64,000 nucleotides of DNA from Pisaster brevispinus (GCA_023634235.1 JAMKCF010000006.1:5673421-5737420), one strand, 5' to 3'. Positions 11,536 to 24,000 are shown, counted from the first letter of the stretch. Notes: generated by a model from the sequence alone, not told the origin. Numbers and translations: made by a program.

Positions 11536-11946
11536 GTAAGTGTATACGCAATTCCACAGAAATCCACGCCGCACGTTTTAGCTTTTCAAGGTTTACATAA
11601 GTGAACAAAATTGATTTAAACTGTGTTTCTACAAAATGCAAGGGAAACTGAAAAAGATATAATTAAAAGGACTATCATGATGGTGACACAGATAATAAGG
11701 TTATATTGATGGCCCTTTATCTCAGATAATTTGTCTTCCTTGTCCGTACATGGCAGTGGTTGGTATAACATTGTTCTTAACACTGTTTTTGTTTCTTTAT
11801 AATAACTGAGACAGGAAAGAAGTTACATATAAAAAACGGGCCAGTTGCAAAAATAACTATCAACAGTTTGTTTACAATGTCGACAGGTAGGCTAAGAAAA
11901 ACTTTCAAACACCCAAAATAAACTTTGTCATGCTTTGGTTTCCTAG

Positions 11947-12010
11947 TTCCTGAGAGATCTGATCATCAATACGGATTTTCTGACAAAGAATCTATTGAAA
12001 TAGCTCATTG
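11947..12010 (+). other. Candidate 5' untranslated exon B of the SNTX/GTPase gene, copy 1
   Basis: Acceptor TTTGGTTTCCTAG|TTCC and donor CATTG|GTAAGTTTT bound 64 bp. If spliced to the acceptor at 12,804-12,805, the frame of the main ATG has a TAG inside this exon, which supports that ATG as the start. The copy 2 equivalent is 38,378-38,441. Confidence 0.4.
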
Positions 12011-12805
12011 GTAAGTTTTCAACTCTTCTTGAATTCAACTTGACTAAAAGCTGAGTTCTGACAGCTAAAAATAACGAACTCAGTTGACGTTGGCTTTATG
12101 CAGACCCCACCGGATTATTTTGCGTTAAGCGTTTTCGTACACATCTGACCGTGTGCACATTTTGAAGAACTCGTCCCCAAAAGATCAGGGCCGATTTAAG
12201 CAGAATATATTATTGCTTAACAAATTTCTGCTCATCAACAATTTACAGGAAGCCAGTCAAGATGGTACATACTAAAAAGCGTTTTGGCTTGTAACCTTTT
12301 CTGATAAGCATAATTCTTTTATGCTCATGCAATGTTTGTGTTTAAACAGCTCTTTGAAAATTATTGAGTCCTGGACTGTAATTACCTGAAACATGGAGAG
12401 GAACAAACGACATGTTTACTACAGGTTGAAACCTCAGTGAATGTATGGTACGCGCCTGTGAGGGCGCTATGACTTGGTTGTTAAATGTGCCTTACAATGA
12501 ATGTGGTAACAATACATTTGAGGTTAGCGGATGGGTTTTAAGGAAACAAACTATTAATGAACAAAAATAAGGGTGTTCTGATCCGTCACACATTCAATAA
12601 CTATTAAACGATTAATTGTTGTTTCCGTCCATCACTGTCAGTGATCAGAGTGGCAGTCTGTATCCCTTGCAATTTTTGTATTCGATTTAAAATGCTAGTA
12701 TAATACTTGCTTTAATATTGTGCTTTACCGGTGACTCAATTTGTATTACAGTGACTTGATTGCATTGGTGTTTTTCTTTGCTTTTGTATTGACTCTATCG
12801 TGCAG
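12011..12805 (+). other. Candidate 5' UTR intron
   Basis: GTAAGT at 12,011 to TATCGTGCAG at 12,805. No coding signal. Its first 120 bp already show more differences between the two copies than the sequence further upstream. The copy 2 equivalent is 38,442-39,236. Confidence 0.4.
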
Positions 12806-12819
12806 GCTGGTGCATCGTG

Positions 12820-15800
12820 ATGGAGGAATCACTATCAGACACAATGGAGTTGCCGACTTTGGGAAGATCAATGCGCATAGGCACATTATACGATCTTCGT
12901 AGTGATGAGGTTATAACAACCACAGGTGTAGCGCAGAGTATTAAAGAAAACGTAGGAGATCAACTGAAAGGAGGGGAACAGAAAGGACTGAAACTCAACA
13001 TAATTCGGTCAGATTCGTTCGATGACAAATCAGTGGCTCTAGGTATTGATGCTTCCCTGAAGGCTAGTGTTCTGGGGGGATTAGTTAAGCCTGAGGCGGG
13101 TGCAAAATATCTGCATGACCGACAGCCGCTAGACAGTCGATGTCGCCTCACTCTGCACGCCAAAACAAGCAATAAGTTTGAATGTCTGAAGCAGGAAGCG
13201 CTAGAAGCCAGCCTGAAAGGCAAAACTCCTGACGTATTTGCACAAAATGGTAGGGCCACTCATGTGGTGAAGTCAATTTTGTATGGGTCAAACACGTTTA
13301 TCGTATTTGATTACTGTGGGGGTGACGACAATGAGATTGCAGCAAAAGTCCTAAGCGACCTTGTAGACAAAATTGCAGCCATTAATTTCCAAGAAGAAAT
13401 CGATATACCTGATTGTTTGGACCATCACATACGGTGGACGGTTTTTAGTGACTTGCCCATCGAACGTAACCCGGCGGATGTTGAAGGTGTTGTTAAATTT
13501 TTGACAGCATTGCCCAAATTGTCTGAAGTGAAAGCTATTCCGATTAAAGTGTTTTTATATCCACTGGGCAAGATAGATCCTAGATCTGCTCGGGTTTGTA
13601 GCGCTGTAAGTGACAGTCTCCCTGCACAGGCTCAGACTTTCCTTGAAGGTATAGAGGATTGTTTGATCAGAATCCGTGAGATGTCGAACGACCAAATGTC
13701 CAAACATTTCCCTCAGTTGAAAGAGAAATTTGAGTTCTTCATACATCTACTGACCGAGTATAAATCGAGTTACAAGAAAGAGCTAGCGCGCGTGCTGCCC
13801 CTAATCCGGAAAGGTAGTGTTGGTGAGGGATGCATCAAGGACATGTTCCGGGGTGTTGATTCGTCACCATTTAATCTGACGTCACTCAATGCTTGGGTAC
13901 AAAGTAAGCGTAAAGAATTGAGTGCTGTCAAGCTTTACGTCAAGTTTCTCCCAAACGTAGAAATTGTTAAGTCTCGTGAGAATTTAGACGATATCATCAT
14001 GGATCCGAGTATCGAGAACGTGGTTTGCTTTACTTTCCGACTGAAGGGGAAAGAGGAAGGTTACTTGAGGGCGCTTTCTGAGTACATCGCAGAGAGAAAA
14101 GGTGGTAGTTACGAAGATACCCAATGGTATGACGATACGTCTTTGTTAAAAGATATGAGGCTCAAAGCAAAGCTTTTCACGGAGTTCTTTAAGAGCAATA
14201 ACAACGAAGACCACACCAAGTTCATTGAGACCGGATTCGTACACGCCTTCTCCGGATCTAAAGGAAAAAGTAGTAGCATCGGCGGAACAGTAAATCTGTT
14301 TGAGCAAGGCATGTTGACCCAAGAGGACTTTCAACCACCAAGTAAGCCTTTGGAACCGCGATGTGAAGTCATTGACCAACACTCTGTTACTCTGACATGG
14401 ACCCAACCCAAGTTTGGCATGTCAAACGTTCAGAGGTACGCTGTCACGTACATGGTATTTTGTGGTAAAAATGAACAAACAGGTGAACCCAAAGAGATGC
14501 AAACAGAGAGTCTGGAAACCTTAGTTCAGATTGATAATCTAGAACCAAACCAATCCATACAGTTCCACGTGAAGGCCGTTTGCCCGGCAGGTGTAGGCCC
14601 CGAGAGTGAGCGAAGTGCTGTGGCAACAACACTGTCGGCAAAGTCGCCTGAAAAACCCAAGTTCCGAAATGTGACTGATTCCAGCGTCGTCCTTGAATGG
14701 AAACAGCCTGGTAAGATGGGAAAGGATGAAGTCATTGAAAGCTACAGCATCCAGTTGATGGAAGCGGGGAACATAATCAGTGAAATCGATATTAAAACGT
14801 CAAAGAAGGAGTACAAAATCAAGAAATTGGAGCCAAATACTACTTACACATTTCAGGTAGTTGCCTTGTACGAGGCAGGCATAAAGAGTCCACCCAGTAC
14901 CACTAGCGATCATTGTACAACACTTCCAGCAAGCCGGCCCGGAAAACCTGAAGCTGGTGATATTAAATCATCTAGTGCCGTTATCACATGGACCGATCCT
15001 ACCTCTGTAGGACTGGGTGTAGAGCTAATTGACTACTTCATACAATACCGCAAAGTGAGCAATCGCAAGCAGATGGCTAAATCTGAAGATGGTGCGTGGG
15101 ATAAGCATGTGCTGGATAAGAAATGTACCGGAGCCAGCCCTTGTTTGATTCCAGATTTAGATCCAAATACGACCTACGAGGCTATGGTAACGCTAGTTTT
15201 CAGAGTGAAGAAGGGTAAGGGTCCCGTCATGATACCTAGCATCATTAGCAATCCTTTCACCACGCTTCCTGCTGGCCCACCAATTGGTTTACAAGCCCGG
15301 CAGATATCAGCTTCACAGATCGAAATCAAGTGGACAAAGCCTACTGTCGTTTGTCCTGAAGTGAAGCACTACAAGGTTGAATACAGCGGCGATGACGACC
15401 CCGGAGTAGTAACACAGAAGACAGACGGCTCTTCCTGCAAGTTTGTTATCAAGGGAGTCAAATCTGGAACGTGCTACATCATCAACGTTTTTGGCTTTTG
15501 TGGGAATGCAGCGGCGGGTGAAGTAAGCAAGGTGCAGTGTACGACCCGCAAACTCATCAAGCAAGATGTAATTCAATACTCAAAAATACTTCAACCTGGT
15601 GACCCGGATACCGGAAAGCCAACAATTTTGAAGTTGCCTCTTAGTACGGTGTGTGCGAAGCCTAAGAGTTGTAGTTACAGCTTTGGTGAAGGATCCAAGA
15701 TAGGAAGAGAACACAAAGTGATTATGCTTGTTGGCGTCACTGGTTCGGGAAAGAGCACCCTCATCAACGCTATGGTCAATGATATCTTGGAAATAGAGTG

Positions 15801-17229
15801 GCACGATGCATACCGCTTCAAAGTGGTTGACGTTGGTGAAGGAAATGGAACTTCACAAGCTCATAGCCAGACCCAGGTTCTCACATCGTATACTCTGAGG
15901 GACGAAAACCTTCATTTACCCTATGATCTGACCATAATCGACACACCCGGCTTTGGCGATACTCGTGGTATTCAAAGAGATAAAGATATCTTTGATCAGA
16001 TTCGTGAGTTTTTCTTAGATGAGGAGTCTCACGGGATCGATCACATCGATGCTATTGGGTTTGTTGTCCAGGCTTCGAATGTGCGGTTAACTCAAACCCA
16101 AAAGTATGTTTTCGAAGCCATTTTGTCAGTGTTTGGAAAGGACATTGCTGACAACATACTTCTAATTGCAACATTCGCAGATGTACACCGACCACCTGTT
16201 TTGGCTGCAGTGAAAGAAGCAAAAATCCCGTTCACAGGGCAAATGTTTAAATTCAATAATTCGGCCCTCTTTGCTGAAGTGAGGCTACCAAATCATCATC
16301 AGAATGGCGACAAAACGTCAAATAGAAAAGATCATGAACATTTTGATAACATGTTCTGGGACATGGGCTCCAAAAGTTTGAAGAAATTCTTCCAAAATGT
16401 GCAGACTCTGGAAGCTCGAAGTCTTCGCCTAACGAAAGAGGTGTTGGAGGAGAGAAAGCGTCTTGAGATTGCAGTCCAAGGTCTTCAGCCTCAGATCATG
16501 GTAGGAAACTGCAAATACGAATCTCTCAGAAAAGAGCAGCAGGTACTTGAGGAGTGTAGAGCGCAAATCGAAGCAAATAAAGACTTCAAGTTCACTTTGA
16601 AGGTTCCCAAGAGTAGAAAAGTCGATATAACTGGAGAGTACATAACCAACTGCAGCAAATGCCACTTCACTTGTCATTATCCATGCCGGATTGCAGACGA
16701 TGCGCGGAAAGCCAGTTGTGCAGCCATGAAAGACGGAGTCTGTACTGTGTGTCCGGGGAAGTGCGCATGGGATGTTCATTTCAATCAGCAGTACAGGTTC
16801 GAATACTACGACGAGGAAGAAGAGAAGACATACGAAGAGATTGAGGCGAGATACAGAGATGCAACAGGAAAGAAGTTGACGGTTCAGCAAGTCATTCAAA
16901 AACACATAGAAAGTTTGAAAGAGGTCCGAATGGCCGTATTTGCATTAATAGCCAAAGCGCATAAAAGCGTCACACGTTTGGAAGAGATTGCACTGAAGCC
17001 AAACCCACTAAGTACTGTAGAGTACATCGACCTTCTGATTGAAGCTGAAAAAAGCTCTGGTAAACCAGGCTGGCAGGACCGAGTCACTGGTTTAGAAGAT
17101 GTGCGAAAAGAAGCAGACATCATTGGGAAATTGAAGCATACAAATTATGATCCGTTCGAAAAATTGGAAGCCAACATTACAGGCCAAGGCAAGAAGAAAA
17201 AGGGGTGGTGGGCCTCTTTATTTCAGTAG
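12820..17229 (+). CDS. SNTX-domain / FN3 x4 / P-loop GTPase protein, copy 1
   Basis: Single uninterrupted coding exon, 1,469 residues. The start is the ATG at 12,820, after a splice acceptor at 12,804-12,805. Residues 1-265 resemble the N-terminal MACPF-like region of the stonustoxin (SNTX) family (LGRSMRIGTLYDLRSDEVI); about 266-365 is a helical region and 366-475 a thioredoxin-like region, as in that family. Instead of the PRY-SPRY end of the fish toxins there are four fibronectin III domains (about 507-606, 609-703, 704-817, 817-911). A GTPase domain follows: G1 GVTGSGKST at 972-980, DTPGFGD from 1041, and TFAD at 1118-1121 in the NKxD position. Next come a coiled coil (about 1190-1255), a Cys/His cluster (C1278 to about 1315) and a basic C-end (KKKKGWW). 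There is no signal peptide or membrane segment, so it is likely cytosolic. Lytic function is not implied; the family is widespread in non-venomous animals. The biological role is unknown. Confidence 0.9.
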   Translation: MEESLSDTMELPTLGRSMRIGTLYDLRSDEVITTTGVAQSIKENVGDQLKGGEQKGLKLNIIRSDSFDDKSVALGIDASLKASVLGGLVKPEAGAKYLHDRQPLDSRCRLTLHAKTSNKFECLKQEALEASLKGKTPDVFAQNGRATHVVKSILYGSNTFIVFDYCGGDDNEIAAKVLSDLVDKIAAINFQEEIDIPDCLDHHIRWTVFSDLPIERNPADVEGVVKFLTALPKLSEVKAIPIKVFLYPLGKIDPRSARVCSAVSDSLPAQAQTFLEGIEDCLIRIREMSNDQMSKHFPQLKEKFEFFIHLLTEYKSSYKKELARVLPLIRKGSVGEGCIKDMFRGVDSSPFNLTSLNAWVQSKRKELSAVKLYVKFLPNVEIVKSRENLDDIIMDPSIENVVCFTFRLKGKEEGYLRALSEYIAERKGGSYEDTQWYDDTSLLKDMRLKAKLFTEFFKSNNNEDHTKFIETGFVHAFSGSKGKSSSIGGTVNLFEQGMLTQEDFQPPSKPLEPRCEVIDQHSVTLTWTQPKFGMSNVQRYAVTYMVFCGKNEQTGEPKEMQTESLETLVQIDNLEPNQSIQFHVKAVCPAGVGPESERSAVATTLSAKSPEKPKFRNVTDSSVVLEWKQPGKMGKDEVIESYSIQLMEAGNIISEIDIKTSKKEYKIKKLEPNTTYTFQVVALYEAGIKSPPSTTSDHCTTLPASRPGKPEAGDIKSSSAVITWTDPTSVGLGVELIDYFIQYRKVSNRKQMAKSEDGAWDKHVLDKKCTGASPCLIPDLDPNTTYEAMVTLVFRVKKGKGPVMIPSIISNPFTTLPAGPPIGLQARQISASQIEIKWTKPTVVCPEVKHYKVEYSGDDDPGVVTQKTDGSSCKFVIKGVKSGTCYIINVFGFCGNAAAGEVSKVQCTTRKLIKQDVIQYSKILQPGDPDTGKPTILKLPLSTVCAKPKSCSYSFGEGSKIGREHKVIMLVGVTGSGKSTLINAMVNDILEIEWHDAYRFKVVDVGEGNGTSQAHSQTQVLTSYTLRDENLHLPYDLTIIDTPGFGDTRGIQRDKDIFDQIREFFLDEESHGIDHIDAIGFVVQASNVRLTQTQKYVFEAILSVFGKDIADNILLIATFADVHRPPVLAAVKEAKIPFTGQMFKFNNSALFAEVRLPNHHQNGDKTSNRKDHEHFDNMFWDMGSKSLKKFFQNVQTLEARSLRLTKEVLEERKRLEIAVQGLQPQIMVGNCKYESLRKEQQVLEECRAQIEANKDFKFTLKVPKSRKVDITGEYITNCSKCHFTCHYPCRIADDARKASCAAMKDGVCTVCPGKCAWDVHFNQQYRFEYYDEEEEKTYEEIEARYRDATGKKLTVQQVIQKHIESLKEVRMAVFALIAKAHKSVTRLEEIALKPNPLSTVEYIDLLIEAEKSSGKPGWQDRVTGLEDVRKEADIIGKLKHTNYDPFEKLEANITGQGKKKKGWWASLFQ

Positions 17230-17900
17230 AAAACACTCAACTTCCATTGTTTCCGTGTGAACAAAAAAGGGACGATTATTGTTTGTCGTAGTATGAATGA
17301 CATCTTACTGGGATGTCTGTGTTTCATTGTTGTTTACAAAGTGTTTGACTAATCAAAACTACGTGTTTAGTCTGCGTTTGAAGTGCCGTCTTGGGATTGG
17401 TGAATTTGCATCTTCTTCCTGTCTTTTCTGATTTGTATTAGTGACAGAAGCGAAGAAACTTTATGTCCAATAGCGTGTTTTTAATGTAATACACATTGTT
17501 TTGGTAAACTTTATGGTGTCATAGATTCCGCATATATTCTTCAATGCAACACTGCAGCTGTGGTATTTTGAATTTATCGTGGTATTTTTTTGCGTCGCGA
17601 GAGGTCTTTACAGTTTTTACTTCCTCGGTTCTGGCATGGCAGCAAACTGTTTTCATAACAAATATTGCAAACTTTGACAATTTTGTAAACACTGGTCGTT
17701 TCCACCCGAAATGTCCACGGTTGCGAGGTTTACATTGGCATTGCTTTTCTTTGTAAAATAAACGTAGATTTACAGACTTTCCGAATAGACTACTTTTAAA
17801 AACGTAGTAGAAAATGTTTGCATTACTTAAAGAGGTCAAATCTCTCTTGTAACTTATCCTTTAACCTGTTTAAAGAGTTGTTCATGCACTAAAACAATTG
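17230..17900 (+). other. 3' untranslated region with AATAAA at 17,757-17,762, copy 1
   Basis: The first good poly(A) signal after the stop is at 17,757, giving a UTR of about 530 nt; its copy 2 counterpart is 44,187-44,192. This stretch differs between copies about as much as the coding region does, unlike the repeats beyond it. Confidence 0.5.
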
Positions 17901-20900
17901 TCCATGCTCATTGCTCTGGTAGAACGCTTTGATTCGATATAAAGAAGTTGTGATTTACAATGTTTCTATCTATACCAACAAAATAATGTAACCAGAACTA
18001 TGACTTCGTAATACTATAGTGATTTAAACTGATAAAACTGTACGTAACCAATGGATGCACAGTATGTTTAATCTAGCCAGTATGTTAACTATTCATTATT
18101 TAGTGGTGTACTATCTGTAAAAAATATTTTTTGTTTGTGAGTACATTAAAGCAGGCCCTAAAGGGAAAAATAAGTTATCCTGCCACATGTAGTCGGTGGC
18201 AGAAAACAATGCGCAAAAATAGTGAAATGCAAAATAATGAATGTAAACATTAGTTAAACATTAACGCATTAGTCTAAGGAGCACATCGCCTTCAATTCTC
18301 TCGTAATTTTGCGGTTTGTAATTATTCCGTTACCTTTGTATGAGTTGGTCATGCAATAAAACATTTACATACGGCCCGCCATTTTGTGAAATGAAGAATT
18401 TGGTTTGACAAAATGGCGGACCGTTTTCTGTCATGAAATCACACAAAAGCCGCATAAATCCAAGGTGAAACATAATATTATTACTTAACAATTAGTTTCC
18501 AACTATATTCATTTCATGAAAACGCGTTTTCGCAAAAGCGCACCATCGGAATGCAACGTGTCCTTTCAATGTCAAAGACTGTCTCTGTAGAACTCGTGAG
18601 AAATGTTAAATAGTCCTATGATTCATCATACAACTTGAAGTGTAAACTCGTGTTGATGTATAGCTCGAACGGTATCAATTTCATCTCTAGTGTATTTTTG
18701 CGTTTTAGAAGTATTTAGTTGTTTAATTTGTTTTGTGTTCAACTAGTGATATCGTAAAAACTGATTTTGTTTTTTACGGAACGCCATGTTAATCTTTCGG
18801 AGACTTTGTATTACAAAGTTAACCTTTTACCGAGACCGTCTGTACCACCCAACGATTGGCATACATGCGTTTGTGCTTGAAGCGTTGCTCAATACAAAAC
18901 TATTGATACGAGCATGAATATAGAATGTATTGACAGATCACTGCGTTATTTGAACTCAACTTGTAACCAAATTTCATATCATATGTTTATTTGTCTTAGA
19001 ATAGTATCGTATATTATGGCTTACTATCGTTTAAGTAATTAATAATTATGTGAATGGTTTTAAAGTGTTTATGTTTCTGATAAGTTTGCCTTGCGTGTAA
19101 GTTTTTGCTTTAAGTAAATATTTACTTAGGCGATAAACAGTTTGCTTATCATTTATACCTTTTATTTCATGGCACTACAATTATCTAAACTTGTCAATGC
19201 TCTTCTAATGTGATTTAAAACGGATTGCTCCTTTTCATAAACCTTTCTTTAAAATTCCACTCTGTTTATAACTAAGTGTCTCGCATATCCTCTTTGTTTT
19301 TATGCTCATTAAAACATTATGCACTTATTATTGTTGATAATGTCCATGCTAATGGATATCCTTATTGCTCTTGTAGAACACTTTGATTCGATATAGAGAA
19401 GTTTTGATTTACATTTGTTCTATCTTTGCCAACAAAATAATGTAACCAGAACTATGTCTTTGTAAAAGTGATTTAAACTGATAAAACAGTACGTAACCAA
19501 TGGATGCACAGTATGTTTAATCTAGCCAGTATGTTAACTATTCATTATTTAGTGGTGTACTATCTGTAAAAATTATGTTTTGTTTGTGAGTACATTAAAG
19601 TAGGCGCTAAAGAGAAAAATAAGTTATCCTGCTACATGTAGTCGGTGGCAGAAAACAATGCGCAAAAATAGTGAAATGTAAAATAATGAATTTATTGCAA
19701 ACTTTAGTTAAACATTAAAGCAGTAATCAAAGGAGCACATTGCCTTTAATTCTCTCGTAATTTTGCGGTTTGTAATTATTCCTTAACCTTTGTATGAGTT
19801 GTTCATGCAATAAAACATGTACGTACGGCCCGCCATTTTGTGGAGCAATGAATTTGGTTCGACAAAAATAATAGCGGACCGTTTTCTGTCATGAAATCAC
19901 ACAAAGGCCGCATAATTTCAAGGTGAATCATATTATTCTACTTACAAATTAATTTCCAACTATATTCATTTCATGACAACGCGTTTTATGGCCAAAAAGG
20001 CGCAATTTCGGAAGGCAACGTGTCCCTTCAATGTCAAAGACTGTCTCTGTAGAACTCTGTTTAATTTGTTTTGTGTTCAACTAGTGATATCGTAAAAACT
20101 GACTTTGTTTTTTACGGAACGCCATGTTAACCTTTCGGAGACTTTGTATTACCAAGTTAACCTTTTACCGAGACCGTCTGTACCACCCAACGATTGGCAT
20201 ACATGCGTTTGTGCTTCAAGTGTTGCTCAATACAAAACTATTGTTACGGGCATGAATATAGATGCATTAATTGAACTATAGTCAATTTGTAACCAGATGT
20301 CGTATCATATGTTTATTGGCCATAGACTTGTATCGTATATGGTTTACTATCGTTTAAGTAATTAATAATTATGTGAATGGTTTTAAAGTGTTTATGCTTC
20401 CGATAAGTTTGCCTTGCGTGTAAGTTTATACTTTTAGTACACATTTACATATTACTTCATTGTACTCAGTCAAATTGCCCAAATTCATATAATCTATACC
20501 GAAGGTGATAAACTGGACGGCTTTTTAAAAAACAGTTTCATTATCAACTACATTTTATTTCATGGTACTACAATTATCCAAACTTGTCAGTGCTCTTCTA
20601 AGGTGATATAATACGGATTGCTCCTTGTCATAAACATTTCTTCGAAATGCTACTCTGTCTATAACAAAGTGTCTCATATATCCTCTTTGTTTTTATGCTC
20701 ATTACAACATTATATGCACTTATTATTATTCTTTTGAGATATTTCCATGCTAATGAATATCGTTATTGCTCTTGTAGGTCGCTTTGATTCGATATAAAGA
20801 AGTTGTGATTACAAAATAATGTAGCCAGAACTATGTCTTTGTAATAGCAATTTAAACTGATAAAACAGTACGTAACAAGTAGTTGCACAGTATGTTTAAT

Positions 20901-21015
20901 CATGTCAATATGTTAACTATTCCTTATTTAGTGGTGTACTATCTGTACGGATTGTATTGTTTGTGAGTACATTTCATACACGAGATGCCTTAATGGGGAG
21001 AATCAGTTATCCCGC
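17900..21015. repeat. Three tandem ~1.4-kb units downstream of the large gene, copy 1
   Basis: Unit starts near 17,900, 19,345 and 20,745 share CCATGCT..TTATTGCTCTTGTAG, then GCTTTGATTCGATATAAAGAAG, then AACAAAATAATGTAACCAGAACTATG. Units 1 and 2 also share the ACGGCCCGCCATTTTGTG and GAGACCGTCTGTACCACCC blocks; unit 3 is cut at about 21,015. Unit 2 lacks about 100 bp of unit 1 after TGTCTCTGTAGAACTC. No coding frame. The copy 2 equivalent is 44,325-47,445. Confidence 0.85.
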
Positions 21016-24000
21016 CAAATGGAGTCGGTGGCGTAAAACAATGCCCTAGTTAAAACAATAAATAAATAAATATCATTCTTACTTGACCAATTACAAGGAA
21101 ATAAATTGTTCGACCCTTTGAAAAAAAAAATGTATCTGAGTGTGATCAAACTGTTGGCACTGTCACCACAGTGTGTACTAAACGTTATCACTGTGTAGAA
21201 ACTATACCTCTCTGTGACTTGACCAACTGTGGACACACCAATAAAATATGTCAGAGTGACTTGGCCCATCATTGTGGACACACTGTGGAGAACATGACAG
21301 TCTAATTCCAAACTCACTGGGGGGGGGGGGGGTGTTGCAGAAACATTGAAATTGCTTTCTGTCGGAAGTTTACGGTTTTAAATAAACCCTCTTTAACAGT
21401 CAACCTTTAGTTTATGCTCTATAGGTCAGTCATTTAATGCCAAAATACAAATGAAACTTGGAAAATGTTTGTGTTGTTAAAAGTTTGAATTAGTATCAAA
21501 CCCACTTGTTCATAAGTAAAATTCGATGAAGATTACAATCTACACCACATTTTTATCTGTTGCGTTGCTGTTGTAAAGTAACTTTACATATAAGAACTAT
21601 ATAAACAATCATCTCATTAAATTTCAGAACGTTACACTTTCTTGAAAGTGGAAAACATTTTTCCCAAAGCGTATTTTAGTCTATTCCATCATTACATCAA
21701 AACGATTTAGAAATTGCTGTTTGCTGATTCTTTTCATGAACTATTGGCATAATATAATAACCACTCATCTATGACTGGAAGTGTGTACTATGGACATAGG
21801 CATTCAAGGGCGGTATAGGCCTTGATGAATTCAATAGTTTACTCAGTATTCAACATTGCATGTGTTTTGATTAGTAAAATTTGAAAATATTTTGATTACG
21901 CATTTGAAAGTTTTGTATTAAAATGTCTAAATGTCTAAAAATGTACCTACTTGAAGTCTTCTATTTCATGAGCAACGCCATTATTCATAAGATTTGTACA
22001 CACCTCAATGTTTACGTGATGGTCAAGGTCATTACTATACGTCTCTGTGAAAACATCAATACATTGAACGAACATGAACATGTATCTTTCAGACGTATCT
22101 CTTATAAAACTTGTTTTCTTGCGATTCTTGTTCTGCGAAAGCTTCACTGAGCATGTACTGGGTTCGTTACGATTGTTATGTTATAGACCACTTAATGGTG
22201 TGTTGAGGAAGTGTCATGTTCTTTGTAGAGGCAGAAAACGGTTAACAACATTCTTTTTAAAACTTTAAATCACTGAAAACTACTGACCATTCTAAATCTG
22301 ATCTTACGCTAAAGTACTATAAAGGTGCATTGTAAAGACTGGTCATCAAAATTATACTTCACTTGTTTGGCATGCAACTAACAACACTGTTATAATGTTG
22401 ACTCTTTGTGTTGTCTCTATTGCTATTGGTGTTCACAACTCGTAATAAAGGTAACAATAAACAAATGCATGCGATTTAAGGTACCATATTATAACATAAG
22501 TTGTGCAATGTTTTTATTGAAGTCTAGTTTGATTTTTGTTTTCTTCATTTGTTGATGCCATTGCAGGCAGTTGACCTAACTCATAAGCGACTTAGAATAT
22601 TCACACGAGTGGTGGGAAGGTCTAGACTCCCGTCCACCACTGCACCGTGAACGTCTGTTATATCAAGATTTCACAATACACCTGATTTGTAGTGTTGCAG
22701 TTGAACTCAAAGAAGAGGTTTAGTGATCTTTCTACTGTGTAACATTTCTGTCTGAAAGTGGATTTGATATCCCGAAATCACCGATCTTATTTTGGTTGCA
22801 GCAATGAAACAAGCGCGCTCATAACATCACAGAATTGCTGATAATTATACAGTTTGTTCGTCATAATGTGACAGGGAAACAGCAGGGAAATCTGATGTGG
22901 TTTGCCAAATCGTGGTCGATGTTCTAGTTAAGCGCAGAGCGAAACGAGTAATCCCGAAGATGCAATTTGCAGGTTCAGTAAATATGTTGGTACACGATTG
23001 GGTAAGCATGAAAGCTCACTGAGCCAAACAGTAACAATCCTTCAAAGAATTGTTTCATTACATTTTCAAGTTGAGAATATTATTTGACGGGCCTCTAATA
23101 CACCATTGTTTGTCTGGATTGATTGCAGCAATCGAAAAACAACTTAAAATATATGTTGAGGCATCATCTTCAACGAGTGTCCACCAATTCCCAAATAAAC
23201 TGACATTTTAATGTAAGAACATAACTACCGACGAGAAGCCTGCGTGGGTCGCAAAAGGGGCCCATAATGGCCAACGCGAGTCCCACGTGGGGTATTTCAT
23301 TTGTCTTCCTCCCCACATGATTCTGAACCCGAGATTCATATGGGACTCTTTGGCGGGCATCATCTTTTAGTAACCAACGAGTGACAGCCATTTCCCAAAT
23401 AAACCAACATAACTCTTTGCAGAATCATTAGGAAAGTTATACAAGAAAGTGAAAAAGACAGAACCAAAGAATCAAGAGGAAGAGCTTGAAGGGGTTGGTT
23501 CATCAACTATAATGTACTGAGCTTTTTCTTTCATAATTCACTCTACTATAGGCGGTGGGTGGAGGTAGCCAGACTTAAACTCAATTTGGCGACCTCCGTG
23601 ATATTACTAATCACGATGAACCCCAGAATGGGTGTTACGATCGTACAACTTCGCCCAGGCATGTACCTACCAATGTCATGACATTTCTCAAACGGGTAAT
23701 ACCCTCTATTCAACAAAGGTTGTTGCAATAATACAAAGAAGTCAGTTCATAGAGAGGTCACCGGTACTTTTTGGGGGCCTCAAAGGCATGTCTATATCAT
23801 TGATTCTTAATGGTTTTTTTCACCGATTGTGTATGCTAGTTTTTTTCGCTATTTTTTTATTTGAGACGTCGCAATTTATTCTCGACCCGTGTTAGGTTTT
23901 GCAGTTTGTGAATTTGGGTCGTCAAGGAAGTCTGAGGTTATTTACAAAAACAATTGTCACTTATAATTTTTAAGTTATAAGTTTAAGGTATGTCATTATG

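Noticed and set aside
12806..12902. Alternative frame through exon B and the start of the large coding exon (open for about 50 codons)
   Set aside because: It has no start codon and ends in a stop about 95 bases into the exon. The frame from the ATG at 12,820 matches the SNTX family.
23170..23391. 73-codon minus-strand frame identical in both copies
   Set aside because: It sits between two direct repeats (CAACGAGTG..CCCAAATAAAC), has no splice or start context, and identity is expected from the recent duplication.
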